A stretch of DNA of 64,000 nt from Symbiodinium natans (Eukaryota; Sar; Dinophyceae; Suessiales; Symbiodiniaceae). The stretch lies in NCBI GenBank assembly GCA_905221605.1, contig CAJNDS010000011.1, positions 112,001 to 176,000 of the forward strand, given 5' to 3'. A model generated the notes under the pieces. It saw only the letters and a program-made list of their open reading frames with translations, was not told the origin of the DNA and searched no databases. Shown piece after piece: positions 24,411 to 35,558 of this stretch. The translations under genes were made by a program, and so were the position numbers. Within the stretch, counting starts at the first letter, position 1. Every line of letters starts with the position of its first letter.

Positions 24411-25535
24411 AGCATTCCCGAAAGCTGATTCCGCATGATTGCTGGAGAGGTTCCTTTTCATTGAGTGCATAGCATGTGGAAGGATTTCGGGAATGCCGCT
24501 CCAAGCGTAGCCTCCTCCGGGCGCCGGAATGGGTCGCGGCATCTGTTGGCAGTTTTTTCCGAATGCTCCCGATGCTGCCTATGCAGAGTCCGGCATGAGC
24601 GGCATGAGCAGCACTCGCGCGTTTCCTGAACCAGGCTGCCCGTGCCTGGTAGAGCTCGCTGAAGATTCCGCCCTGTCCAAGCCTGAACCTAGGACCGAAG
24701 TGCACGCATTGCAGCTCCTGCCATCTCCTTCCAAAGGTCGTCATTTGATACACTGATGACTGCACTGGAACTGGACACGCACTGGAGTTGCCTTGGCCAG
24801 CGCGCTGATGCCCAGATCCGGATTCGGGCGCCGTGCTGCTCTGCCGATTCTGCTCGAGGAGCGGATCCGAGCCGCTCATGGAGCCCTTGCCATCGTTTGA
24901 CACGATACCGAATCGCAAGGGATCTGCGGCTGCTCCGTTTCAATATAGCACACAATCGCGAGCGCAGGAGCATGGCGTGGTGCTTCAGCTTGTACAGGAG
25001 TTCTCATTGTTGCAAGCTGCAAGGACCTCCAACAGTCGCTTCAAGGCCACCACTGGACTTTCTACAGCCCATTGGCGTCAGCTGCAACGACACCCCATTC
25101 ATCCAGTCAGCGGCCACTGAACCGCGAGGTGGAAGTAGAACCTCGCCGTAGTTCTCTGTCCTGCCTCAAAACACTCCTACACCTTGTGCCGCACCTTTGA
25201 AGCCTTCCGAATACCCCGTTGTGTGGGGAGGAGATCGGAGCACCTCTCGAGAATTCAGTTGGCCCCACACGCTCACAAGCTCGAAACGATCGAGGCTCCC
25301 CGCAGCGTCCGTGCGGCGCCTGTGTCGGTCCTACGCCCAGCTGGCAGCGCTGCTGGCGAAATCGGCGACGGACGCACATCCTCTTAGACTTAAACATTTG
25401 CGCGGCGTGGTTGCAGCCCTCGCTTGAGGCCCTGGCACATTTAGCCTGAGGCCCCTCGCTTGAGGCCTCCCACAGGCCGCAGCTGTCTCCTCGGAGAAGC
25501 CCAATGGCGCGCACGTTGGGTCCGAAAAAAAAGAG
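24411..25535. repeat. Dispersed repeat, copy A (about 1.1 kb)
   Basis: This aligns along its whole length with 55345-56365 in the same orientation. Shared landmarks in order are TTTTTCCGAA followed by GCTCCCGATGCTGCC, AGGCTGCCCGTGCC, CCGCCCTGTCCAAGC, CAGCTGCAACGACACC, GGAGATCGGAGCACC and CTGAGGCCCCTCGC. Identity is moderate, with many small indels, so the two copies are old relative to each other. I see no long terminal repeats, terminal inverted repeats or target-site duplication, so its class is unknown. Its open frames (for example 24307-24918 and 25107-25514, both minus) match no family I recognise. Confidence 0.8.
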
Positions 25536-26299
25536 AGGGGGGGGGGGTGCATTCTGAACCAGTGCTTCATCATGCCTCCTTCTGCCCCTTCTTTACCTTT
25601 CTTCCTTTCTCTTCTTTTCTCCATCTTATATAGCTGTCACGAGGTGCGCTGTGCGATCAGGAACCTATGGCCCGAACTGACTCCGATAGTTGATCTGATG
25701 ATCCAAGTTGCAACACCTATAGGTAGCAGAATGTCACTCCGAGGCAAAACATCCGCTGCAGCTGATGTTTTCTAGTCGGCTCAAGAACTCGGGGTTGTCC
25801 ATGGGTACAAAGTGCTCGTATGCGCATTATTCAGCTAGCACGTTGACTCTAAAGCAGGCACCCTACCACGAATTTGAGATGAAAGCGCGGGTCCTTGTGG
25901 TTCGCGGTGTGTTCTGGCAGTGTAGCTGAAATGCTGGCGGACGTGGCTGGATGGCCTCCATGCAGGCGCGGTCCCTTCTGGCAGCCTTTAAAACTCTTCG
26001 GTTTTGCATGTTCTTACGGGGTTTGATCCACCCTATACAGGAGGACGAGATGATTGCGGCGTGAAGGCATAGATAACCGAAGCATCCAGCAATGCAGAAC
26101 GACACGTTACACATCAAGGAGACATGCCAAAGGCAACAATACGGCACCGTAGCCTGAGCGCATCGTGACAGTGCCTGTACACAGAGCCAAGCCACCCAAA
26201 CAAAATTCAGGTTGAGGCTAAAGTTGATAATACCATCCTAAGTAGGCGCTCCCGAAACTCCTGGACACTGAGGGCCCTTTCCTATTCCCAGGCCTGACG
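25536..26299. other. Homopolymer and pyrimidine tracts, otherwise unassigned
   Basis: An 11-base G run at 25537-25547 follows a run of A. A pyrimidine-rich stretch at about 25575-25625 ends in CTTATATAGC. No gene was recognised, and no promoter is claimed from the TATA-like string alone. Confidence 0.5.
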
Positions 26300-27660
26300 A
26301 TGTGATCTGCCTACCGGACGTTTTCTTTAGGCTTGCAGGGGCAGTCTGCAAGCGCAGGGTCGCTCCTTGGTCGCCCAATGGTACCCTCTTTGGCTCTTTT
26401 GCGTCTTCGTAACAACCAAGAAGGGTAGCCTGATAGTCATCTCAAACGCCACGCGTCGTCCGCCTCCAAATGGAGTAGCGAAGCCGTGGGGAGTTCAGCC
26501 GCAATGTCGTACAACGACTACGATGATGAGTTGGGTGGTGAGACCTGTTCTCTTCAAGAGTTTCCCCTTCAAGCATGGGGGGGAGGTGATGATGTAAATC
26601 CAGCCAGTGCAAGCACAATCCAGTCACTTGCCCGATGGGACAAATTTCTAGAAGAAATCCGAACCTTCCGGTACATTTTCTTTTTTCACCCCTCCAAATG
26701 TTCGTAGTTCATGTCTTTTCACAAACTTACCATCTTGATCTACGTAACCATCTTTTGATATGAAATTCATCTGCATCATACATACAACGCCATGTGGCTT
26801 ATGATTCTTGAGCTTTCTTGAATTCTTCCACACACGAAATAGCATCAGCGTTCGCAATGTGCTTGAACGGCTCCCTCAGAAGACCTCTCAGATTCCTGAG
26901 CGAGTCGATGCACTGGAAGAGCGATGGCTGCGAACACTCCAGAAGAAGGGGCGAGAGAGTTTTGTGAGAGACGTACGCTGCTTTGAAGAGTACGAGAGAA
27001 CCCTTGGAGACGACCCGCTCCGTGCCCCACATACCTACTCTGCATGTTGGCAAACCTTTTGGGTGCACTCCACAACTACTAGTTACTAGGATACCTTTGG
27101 CATGCCCTACCGGAATGCACCACATGACTGGAACACGGGACCTGGTTTCGACTGTTTTTGCATCCTGGACTGGTTTCACACATGCTTAGCTGAAGATTGG
27201 GCCATGGGTGTCGTTACCTAGCCTATCAAATGCTGACTTCAAGCTAGATCTCCCTCCCAAGTGGCTCCTCAACACTAGCCGTTCTCTCTTTTCCCTCACG
27301 TGCGGCGACAACAAGAAACCACATTGCATGTTCACAGATGTTTAGATTGGTGTCAACGTGGGCGTCCAACCAGAGGAAGAAATCAGCAGGACAGACAAGG
27401 TGCTTTTCTCAAGGGGCGCGAATCGTGGCACAAGCAGGGAGAAGGGCAAGCGCAAGGACAAGTGCAAAGGAAGAAAATGTGTGCAGAAGCGTCTGGATTT
27501 TTTCAAATATCCCAAAACGGAATGCTTCTTTACGAGAAGGGATCCGGAGCCCTAAAGGGATTGGCCGTTTGAAAGAAAGTGGGCTCCCTTCTTGTCAGTG
27601 TGCCTTCAGTATGCCTTTAAAACGAAATATTACCAATGCCACTGCATCTCTGTAGCACAA
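26300..27660. other. Lower-GC region with possible coding scraps
   Basis: By eye this stretch is richer in A and T than its surroundings. Several frames have a protein-like make-up. On the plus strand these are 26486-26707 (with LARWDKFLEEIRTFR), 26808-27089 (with ERVDALEERWLRTLQKKG) and 27358-27555 (with EKGKRKDKCKGRK). On the minus strand there is 26648-26857 (with FISKDGYVDQDGKFVKRHEL). They are short, on both strands and without a recognisable family, so I do not call genes. They could be exons or remnants of an inserted element. Confidence 0.25.
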
Positions 27661-27870
27661 GCACCTTGCCAGAGGAGATGGCCAGTTCGAGGTCTCTGCA
27701 AGTAGGCATAGTTCTTACAAGCCTGTCAGCGGTAGAACGCTTCGTTATTGGAACGGCATCTCTTGTTGCACATGGCGGTTCACTGCCCGACGTTCAGGGT
27801 TCTAGCGGTATCGACTCCAAATGCGCCTGGAGACAGAATAGAGACTCGCCTGGTTACATCTTCGGAGGTT

Positions 27871-27905
27871 GGGGGGTGGGTGGCGGGTGGGTTGGGCTGG
27901 GGGCT
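27871..27905 (+). other. G-rich tract with G-quadruplex potential
   Basis: The plus strand carries runs GGGGGG, GGG, GGG, GGG, GGG and GGGGG separated by one to four bases, ending near 27905. This fits the usual four-tract quadruplex pattern several times over. G-rich sequence continues more loosely to about 27925. No gene start is identifiable nearby, so a regulatory role is not claimed. Confidence 0.7.
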
Positions 27906-27925
27906 TGGTGGCCGGGGGTTGAGGG

Positions 27926-29057
27926 GAATCCGCAAATGATTTTCAAAATGCCCGTACCCTGGTCCGTTCAGCCGAACCTAACTGGCAACGACGACAGAAG
28001 TTTGAGGGCACGCGGCTGGGGGTTGAGGGCTCTGACTTTCTGAGGTTCACAAGTCTTCGCACTCTTGCTGGATGGCGATGTGGCGCGATGACGTGGCTGA
28101 TGCGTTGGATTTGCTCTGGTGAATCCTGCCGCTGCAGGGCCTAGCGCACACCTGTCCCAAGACTTCTACACGTTTGCACACCATGGAGCTCTTCCCAGCC
28201 GAATGCCAAGGCAATCGTGTTAGCCTTGGGTTGGCAGGGTGCCCGTTTTCATTGGGAATGCGCAGTCCTTGAGACTGTTCATCAGAGCATTCAAAACATA
28301 GCGTAATTTTAAAAGCAAGATCATGTTTGAAACCATCGAGCCCGAACACGATGCCATAATTCAGGGATTGTTCGAGCTGCTCTTGGAAAGGCCAATCTTG
28401 CTGAGACTCTTGCCGTCCCAAGCAGCAGCTAGCAGAACCTGACACAGGAGCGTCTTCGTGCTTCACTCTCCACTGCAAGGGTTTGGTGCGCTTAGGACAG
28501 TCCTAAACTGACGTCATCTAATTTTCTTCGCATTCGTTTGTCTCGTTTCTTCCGCGTGCAGTACTCTAAGGCTTAAAAGCTTTTGCCTTTCAGTGGTGCC
28601 TACGCCGGAAGGTGCCGGCACCCTTTCTGCACTTTTTGAGAAGCCAAGCCGCAAAGCGGTCATGAAAAGGGGCTGCCCGGACAGTCACTGAAACTTCGAT
28701 GACTGTCACGGTCAAGGCGGGAACAGGCCCAACGCCGCTTAAGACTGTGGGGCAACCTCGGCCGCTCTGCCGGGGTGGCATGAAGATCCGGCTCGCATCG
28801 CTCAGAGGTCTAACTTGAGAGAGTCCTTAAAAGGGCAGGTTCAGTTTTGGTAGCGAAGTTTCAGGCGCGCCATCGGCTCCGGGTCCGACTTAGATGAAGT
28901 TTAGTGATTGCTTATCGAGCTTGCGACAAGGGTTATTCAGACCATCAGAGTCATCAGAATACGGACTCGCAACCACTTCCAGCGAAGTCAGCCTCCCAGG
29001 CGACGATGCGCTGTGAGTCTCTTGCTCTTCCACACATTTCCCTTGAGGATGCCCAGA
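27926..29057. other. Unassigned sequence, no gene recognised
   Basis: The longest frame is 143 codons (28047-28478 minus) without a recognisable domain. No repeat or RNA gene was seen. Confidence 0.45.
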
Positions 29058-29122
29058 GCCAAGGTAAGCCCAAGGTAAGGCCCAAGGTAAGGCCCAGGGT
29101 AAGCCCAGGATAAGCCCTGGGC
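29058..29122. repeat. Imperfect 10-13 bp tandem repeat (CCCAAGGTAAGG)
   Basis: About five degenerate units of AAGGTAAGCCC or AAGGTAAGGCCC follow one another. Read on the plus strand they give a lysine/arginine-proline-valine pattern, and on the minus strand a GLTLGLTLGL pattern. This is typical of simple-repeat translation and not of a gene. Confidence 0.8.
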
Positions 29123-30423
29123 ACCCAAGGTATAGAAGGGAGTTTGTTCAAGGTATGGTGCGCGCTCCAGGGAAGATGAGCTAGAGGAGCCAGTGCTCGG
29201 TGTCACCGTGCTTTTCCAGCCGCGTGGCTGATGCGGTTGCGATGAGTGAGGCCACAGTTGGAGACACAAGCTTGGTCAGATACCCGTGAGTTCGGACAAA
29301 GGATGCTAGTTGTCCGAGTTCTCATGGCGCAAGAAGGCCACCTTGAAAGGCAGCTGGAGTACATCTTCGCATGGACTTTCAATGCTTTGAGGCCCCCACT
29401 AAGCTTTGGGGTGGTGAAGATCGGCTCTGAAGCATCTGCGTGCACAAAGATCGCCGAGCATCCTTGAAGTTTGCGAAGCTAGGGCCGAGATTCCTTCCAG
29501 CAAGTGTCCGCTGGCACAGCCGCACATGCATCGGCAGGTCCCGGCTGGCGGCTGGGCCTGCGACGGTGTTGGCAGTTCCATGTGTGGCTTATGAAGCTGA
29601 GAGTGCCCTCGTAACTGTCTAGTTGGCCAAGGGCGTTCACACAAGGCCTGCTCAACCTTTTGGGAACTACAGGCCCACACCCCTTTGATCGGCTGGCAGA
29701 GATACGCGATTTGGTCCGGTGAAGTCATTGACAGAGCGGAAGGGCCTGGTCTTTGAAATCCCGATGTCAGGAGCTCCCCTGACTTGGAGTTCCCAAGGGC
29801 CCAGATTCCCTCGGCAATAGCCCGGCCTGGCGTTCTGCAGCCACATGGAGACTGGGAGTGGCATCCTGGAATGGAGAGCTGCCTCCACCCCAGGCTAAAC
29901 ACGCCGCCGGTTCCTCCATCTTGTGGCTCGCAAGGAGAGCCATGCCCTCACATGACCCAGATGTTGGCTGCATTTCAGCAGCTTCACATCATGGACCCGC
30001 AGTGGGCTTCCCAGATGTCAGGGGCCAATGCGACTCATGGTCGGATTCCTTCGAGCATTCTGCCTTGCCCAGCAGCCTTGCCGTGACGCCTGCCGTGAGG
30101 CAAATGGGGTGAAGCCTGCTGCTTGTATGACTTGTAAAAAAAGGCGGGCAGCATCCCAGGAATCGGAGGAGGTGCCAACCGTCTGTAGTTTCACGCTGGC
30201 TGCTCTAGAGTCTCTCGAGTCCCAACCATCATCGCGCGGAAGTCCGTGCTGGCGGATTTTCGGCCAGATGGATGATTACTGAGAAACTTTGGGCGAGTGG
30301 ACTGGTTCACTGTTGTTGTATGTATGGCCCAGTGAATGTCGGCTGACGCGTCCCAGCCACCCGGTTTTGTTGGCTCAGGGGTGGATGTCGTCTGCGGAAG
30401 CTTAAGATGCTGCCAGTTGCGGA
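29123..30423. other. Unassigned sequence, no gene recognised
   Basis: Overlapping frames up to 167 codons (29399-29902 minus). A plus-strand frame at 29784-30086 contains MTQMLAAFQQLHIMDPQWAS, which could be a scrap of a gag-like protein, but no family is recognised. Confidence 0.4.
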
Positions 30424-31885
30424 AAGTTGAGATGTTGTCAGTTCAGGTGAGGAGCTTCCGCCGGGTCCAGTTCTGAACTTCATTCGCCGAGGCTGGATCC
30501 TTGCGGCTGCGACTGGCTTGAAGTCAACATTCGACTTATGCGATTCCAGCTTTGTTTGGCCATCCATCCGGCAAAGGCCCAGATTGTGGGGCGGCCGGCG
30601 ATCTTTCTGCCCTGTCGGCGGGCAGGCGTGGATGTCGTCAGCTGGCCCTTACGTGTTAGCACACGGAGGACTTCAGACGACCCAGTTGCAGCAGATTCCG
30701 ATGTTGTCAGTTGGGGTCAGGAGCCTCCGCCGGGTCCAGTTCTGAAATTCATTCGCCGAGGCGGGATCCTTGCGGCTGCGCCTGGCTTGAGATCCACCTT
30801 CAGAGTTGGGCGATTCCAGCTTTGCTTGGCCATCCATCCGGCAAAAGATTGTGGGGCGGCCGGTGATCTTTCTGCCCTGTCGGCGGGCAGGCGTGGATGT
30901 CGTCAGCTGGCCCATGCGTATTAGCACAAGGACGACTTCAGACGACCCAGTTGCAGCAGATTCCGATGTTGTCAGTTGGGGTCAGGAGCCTCCGCCGGGT
31001 CCAGTTCTGAAATTCATTCGCCGAGGCTGGATCCTTGCGGCTGCGCCTGGCTTGAGATCCACCTTCAGAGTTGGGCGATTCCAGCTTTGCTTGGCCATCC
31101 ATCCGGCAAAGGCCCAGATTGTGGGGCGGCCGGTGATCTTTCTGCCCTGTCGGCGGGCAGGCGTGGATGTCGTCAGCTGGCCCGTGCGCATTAATTAGCA
31201 CAAGGATGACTTCAGACGACCCAGTTGCAGCAGATTCCGATGTTGTCAGTTGGGGTCAGGAGCCTCCGCCGGGTCCAGTTCTGAAATTCATTCGCCGAGG
31301 CGGGATCCTTGCGGCTGCGCCTGGCTTGAGATCCACCTTCAGAGTTGGGCGATTCCAGCTTTGCTTGGCCATCCATCCGGCAAAAGATTGTGGGGCGGCC
31401 GGTGATCTTTCTGCCCTGTCGGCGGGCAGGCGTGGATGTCGTCAGCTGGCCCATGCGTATTAGCACAAGGACGACTTCAGACGACCCAGTTGCAGCAGAT
31501 TCCGATGTTGTCAGTTGGGGTCAGGAGCCTCCGCCGGGTCCAGTTCTGAAATTCATTCGCCGAGGCTGGATCCTTGCGGCTGCGCCTGGCTTGAGATCCA
31601 CCTTCAGAGTTGGGCGATTCCAGCTTTGCTTGGCCATCCATCCGGCAAAGGCCCAGATTGTGGGGTGGCCGGTGATCTTTCTGCCCTGTCGGCGGGCAGG
31701 CGTGGATGTCGTCAGCTGGCCCGTGCGTATTAGCACAAGGATGACTTCAGACGACCCAGTTGCAGCAGATTCCGATGTTGTCAGTTGGGGTCAGGAGCCT
31801 CCGCCGGGTCCAGTTCTGAAATTCATTCGCCGAGGCTGGATCCTTGCGGCTGCGCCTGGCTTGAGATCCACCTTCAGACTTGGCA
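30424..31885. repeat. Tandem array of six units of about 270 bp in a two-unit higher-order pattern
   Basis: ATTCGCCGAG occurs at 30482, 30751, 31016, 31290, 31555 and 31825, giving unit lengths of 269, 265, 274, 265 and 270. Units alternately contain and lack the five bases GGCCC after GCAAA, in the order plus, minus, plus, minus, plus. The unit lacking GGCCC also reads GCGGGATCC where the others read GCTGGATCC. Unit 3 has four extra bases (ATTA). The first unit is the most diverged and the last is truncated. Unit lengths are mostly not multiples of three, so the long frame at 31345-31905 is not evidence of a repeat protein. Confidence 0.95.
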
Positions 31886-33059
31886 GGGACGGCTGCACAC
31901 AATGACGGGTGCATGTTTGGATGTGGGTCCTCGTGGTCCTCACCTAGCACACCGTCGCTGTGACGGTCTGTCCTGACGGCAGCGCCGGCTGCGAACGTGG
32001 CCCAAAGCTCTACTTGTAGCAGCTCAAGCACCTTGCCAGCGGTCCGGTATCACGGGCACCAGGCAGGATAAGGCATGTAAAGCACAGTGAGGAGATCTTG
32101 ATGGTCGCGATGGTGGACAGCAGCATCCTGACAGTTCTGGATGTTTGCCGACAAGTGCCCAGACACGGGCGACTTCGACTGGGAGATGCGCGCCTCCTTG
32201 TTTTGTTCGGCTGATGGTTTCCCTGTGGAAGGAATCAGCTTGGAGGTGGCGTTGCACGCGCCGACTGGTGCAAGTGCCGCGCGCTCTTGCACGAGACCTG
32301 GCCAAGGTTGTGGCAGGTTCTTCGTGTTCTTGGGAGTCTCAACTGGAGCACAACTTTTTAAGGTGCACACTTAGAGTGGGAGCCCTAGGAGTCCTCGGGA
32401 CGGTTTATAGACATTTCCGATACTTCCGATTCCTGAACTGCTTCCGCGTGTTTCCTTGCACTGTCACTGCAACTGGTGGCTGGAGGTGTCGGCATTCTCC
32501 TCACAAGCTTGTGCTGAAGGTGCTGGAGGGTCGGAGAGCGATGTTTTGGCAATCTGCAGCCAGTACAGCCTACCGACGCCTTCGATGCCCTCAGCGCTTT
32601 CCTGCAGAGGCCGTTCGAAGAATCTGGGGGCCTCATGCATGCCAAGCTGGATGCAGACAGATTTTAAGACCGAATTTGACACGCCAAGGTTTGACGTAGC
32701 CCTCAGGGCACGGCAGCACCCTTCCAAGTCGCGGAGGTTTTGCCAACACCCTTGTCCAAGATACTCTGTGGCCACAACAGGCATCCATGCCTATACGTTG
32801 AGTGTGACAAGAAATGCATGTGCGTGACTGTGCTTTGCTGGAGTTGTTGCGTTCTGTCAGCAGACAGCCGCATCCTTGCTGGAAGCATCCTGGCTGCCCC
32901 TGGCCCTGGCGTAGCAGCGCTTCCCGCACCAGGCGGCCTCCAGCGCTTGCGCCTGCGCTCCTCTTCCGGTCGAGACTGCCGACTCCCTGACTTCCCCGTT
33001 GGGCCTGTGGCTCCGACTCACCGGCCAAGCTGAGGATCTCGTGGGCCTGCTGAATCGCA
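31886..33059. other. Unassigned sequence, no gene recognised
   Basis: Frames up to 184 codons (32145-32699 plus) without a recognisable domain. Nothing else could be supported. Confidence 0.45.
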
Positions 33060-33197
33060 GAGACACCAGGGTCACCATATAGACTCCAGGATCACCAAAA
33101 TCACCATAGACTCCAGGGTCACCAAGGTTACCAGGGTCACTACAAAAAAACCGGGGGGACACCTGAGGGACACCTCTGAGGGACACCTTTGGGGTCG
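33060..33197. repeat. Two adjacent minisatellites
   Basis: At 33060-33143 degenerate units of the form CCAGGGTCACCA and ATAGACTCCAGG recur. At 33154-33197 units of GAGGGACACCT recur three times. The first gives a glycine-aspartate-proline-valine pattern on the minus strand, which is repeat translation. No role is evident. Confidence 0.8.
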
Positions 33198-33304
33198 CGT
33201 GGCACTTGGCAGGTTTCCTCTTTTAGGGTGCAGGGAGGAGGAAGCCTTGCTCTTCAGACGCGAGAGGCGAGTGAGTCCCTAGGGTCTTCGGGGCTCAGAG
33301 AGCT

Positions 33305-33375
33305 TCGGGGAAAGCTTCAGGAAAAGCTTCAGGAAAAGCTTCAGAGAGCTTCATAAGATGCTAAGATGCTACATA
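33305..33375. repeat. Short AAAGCTTCAGG tandem repeat
   Basis: Units of AAAGCTTCAGGA occur about three times from 33311, flanked by AGAGCTTC variants. A short AAGATGCT duplication follows at about 33355-33371. Confidence 0.8.
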
Positions 33376-33734
33376 GAGCCCTGAGTTTATGGTTCATGCG
33401 GGTCGGGGTGCGTGGAGCTGCAGCTTCTCAATGCAACTGAGAGGCGTGGATGTTGCATGTCCACTGGCTTGATGGCCCGGGCTGTGGAACATTGTGTTGC
33501 GTGGATAGTTGCTGCGTGCCGCAGAAGCTCGCGATGGCTCGCGTGATCACGTGGATTAGACCATCAGCGCGTGAACTCCAGCTCCGTGTAGTTCTCGTGC
33601 ATCACGCAGGCCCATGGCCGAGCCCAGGTATCCACAGACGGAATGTGACAACTCGAGCATTGATCTCGAAATCTTCCGAACCCCCAACCCTCACGAGTTG
33701 AAGAGCCCTGTATTGATTGCACATGATTGCACAT

Positions 33735-34625
33735 TGACCCTTGGGTCTCTGGATGTTGACTGTTCTGACGATGGCGAGGTGCTCAGGTGTGCTGCAGCGG
33801 GCTTATGTTCATGCCAGGACATTCAGGCTTAGCTCCTTTGGCTCCTTTCCCATCCTTTGAAATGTAGGTTGCCACACTGAAGTACATATCCTTCGCTTAC
33901 AGCAGTCCCGTAAAAGTCTGCGTGCTTTGGTGCTTTGGTGTTGCGTGAGGCTTAGCTCCGAAGCCGTGAGGCAGGACCCTCGAGTGCTTCAAGGTTGCTC
34001 TTCGTGATCCTCGCAGCCAGCCGCGTGCAGCTTGCTGCCACGCCCTGGGATACCGTCGGAGATCATGTTCTCCATCAACACGCTGTGCACACCAGCAAAG
34101 GCCTGGCCACTAGCGTTGGAGTCCAGCGTCTGCAGATCCGCTGGAGGGTCGACTCATCGAAGATGCACTAATACACTTATATGAGCCAACTGTACGGCTG
34201 GTTTAACTCCGAGGCATGTGAACCGAGCATCCGCTCCTTTGTCTTCAAATGTCACCCTCACTGTAAGGGGCAGTTGAGCCTTTCGACTCCTGACGTTGAC
34301 TGTTCTGACGACGCGGAGGTGCTCAGGTGTGTGGCGGGCATGCATTCATACCATGCAGGACATTGAGGACTGGCTCCTTCAACTGCAGCGCTTTGAGATG
34401 GAGGTTGCCAGGCCGACATAAATATCCTCCACGTATAGCAAGCACGGGAAAGTCTGCATGCTTTGCTGTCGCAGACTTGAGGACTAGCTGCGAAGCATGC
34501 ATGAGGCAGGACCCTCGAGTCATGCTTCAAGGTTGCTCTTCGTAATCCTCGCAGCCAGCTGCGATCAGCTTGCTGCCACGCCTTGGGATGCCTTCAAGTG
34601 CAGTGTCAGACACTAGCTGAAAGGA
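33735..34625. repeat. Tandem duplication, two copies about 541 bp apart
   Basis: TTGACTGTTCTGACGA at about 33755 recurs at 34296. In the same order follow GAGGTGCTCAGGTGTG, AGGCAGGACCCTCGAGT, CAAGGTTGCTCTTCGT, ATCCTCGCAGCCAGC and AGCTTGCTGCCACGCC. The copies carry many substitutions and small indels. Upstream similarity fades, so the first copy probably begins near 33650. No gene was recognised. Confidence 0.85.
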
Positions 34626-35454
34626 AACATGTAAGAGGTTTCCGAGCACCCAGGCTCGCGTAGGCAAAAGGCCCACAGGCGTAAGGCAAGCACCCGGGTC
34701 CGCGCAAGCACTGCAGTTTGCCACGTTCCGCAGAAGCTCGCGCAAGCTAAGTCTTTGGGACCGGGGGGGGGGGGGCCTTTCGTGAGAACTTATGGTCCGT
34801 CGCATTTGACGATGTTCTGCGAAATGCGAAAGCTTGCGTAGGCAAGGCGGATGCGCCGGGTAAGCTCTGGAGTTTCCGGAAAGAATCCATGATGGGTTTT
34901 TGACACCGCTCCTGTGCTTTCTCAGCATCAACACCCGGCATGCGTGCTGCTGCCGAACGGCATCAATAAAGCTAAGGCAGCTACGAGGTCTTCCGCCAGC
35001 CCGGAGCAGGTCGGGGGGGGCCTTACTCGCGAGTAAAGTATGCTGAAGATGTATCTCTCCAAAGCCTCGTGGCAGACGCAGCAGTTTAGCCGCCAGCTTC
35101 GGCATCGTCAGCGCCCCTCCCAGAAGCCTTTCCAAGTCAGGACAAAATTTCTTGGCAGAGAAATCTGTAGGCCGCTGTAGCAGCCTCCTGAAAACCTGAA
35201 CATGTTCCGGCTCACCTCTCTAGAGGGGAATGGGTGACATTGATAGAGAAACCTGGGACCTAAGAGTGAAACAAGTGAACTCTTTTGCCTTCCTTAACGC
35301 TTCGGAAAGTATAACCCTCCCATCATCCCGGGGTGGATGCCTTTCGGTTAGCAGTCTCGAGCTGTAGGAGAACACTTCAGTATTCCTGTTCATCAGAAAC
35401 TGAATTCCAGCCCCAGACCGTCGTGACCAGGGCGGTTCTCATAGCATGTTCATT
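34626..35454. other. Unassigned sequence with poly-G runs
   Basis: A 13-base G run lies at 34763-34775 and a 9-base G run near 35016. A minus-strand frame of 202 codons (34527-35135) spans the first run as polyproline. Its length is within chance and no domain is seen. Confidence 0.5.
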
Positions 35455-35558
35455 TGGGGGTTTCCGAAATTAGGGGTACCTTATTGGGGTCCTGATTACA
35501 AGGGGATCCTACTATTGGGGGATCTATGTTGGGGGTCCCCTATCTTCGTAAACCCCCA
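35455..35558. other. G-tract element bracketed by a 9 bp inverted repeat
   Basis: Six runs of four or five G start at 35456, 35473, 35486, 35501, 35517 and 35531, a spacing of 13-17 bases, separated by AT-rich linkers. TGGGGGTTT at 35455-35463 is the exact reverse complement of AAACCCCCA at 35550-35558. The last run lies in GGGGGTCCCC. The arrangement could fold as a hairpin or a quadruplex. It matches no named element I know. Confidence 0.7.

Noticed and set aside
26648-26857. EF-hand-like DGYVDQDGKF on the minus strand
   Set aside because: The spacing of acidic residues does not fill a 12-residue calcium loop, and no second hand follows.
31345-31905. 186-codon frame that seems to encode a tandem repeat protein
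   Set aside because: Most unit lengths (265, 274, 269) are not multiples of three, so the frame holds only across the 270 bp unit. Openness here follows from the repeat sequence.
33216-33232. Telomere-like TTTAGGG (also near 48210)
   Set aside because: Single occurrences only, with no tandem run.
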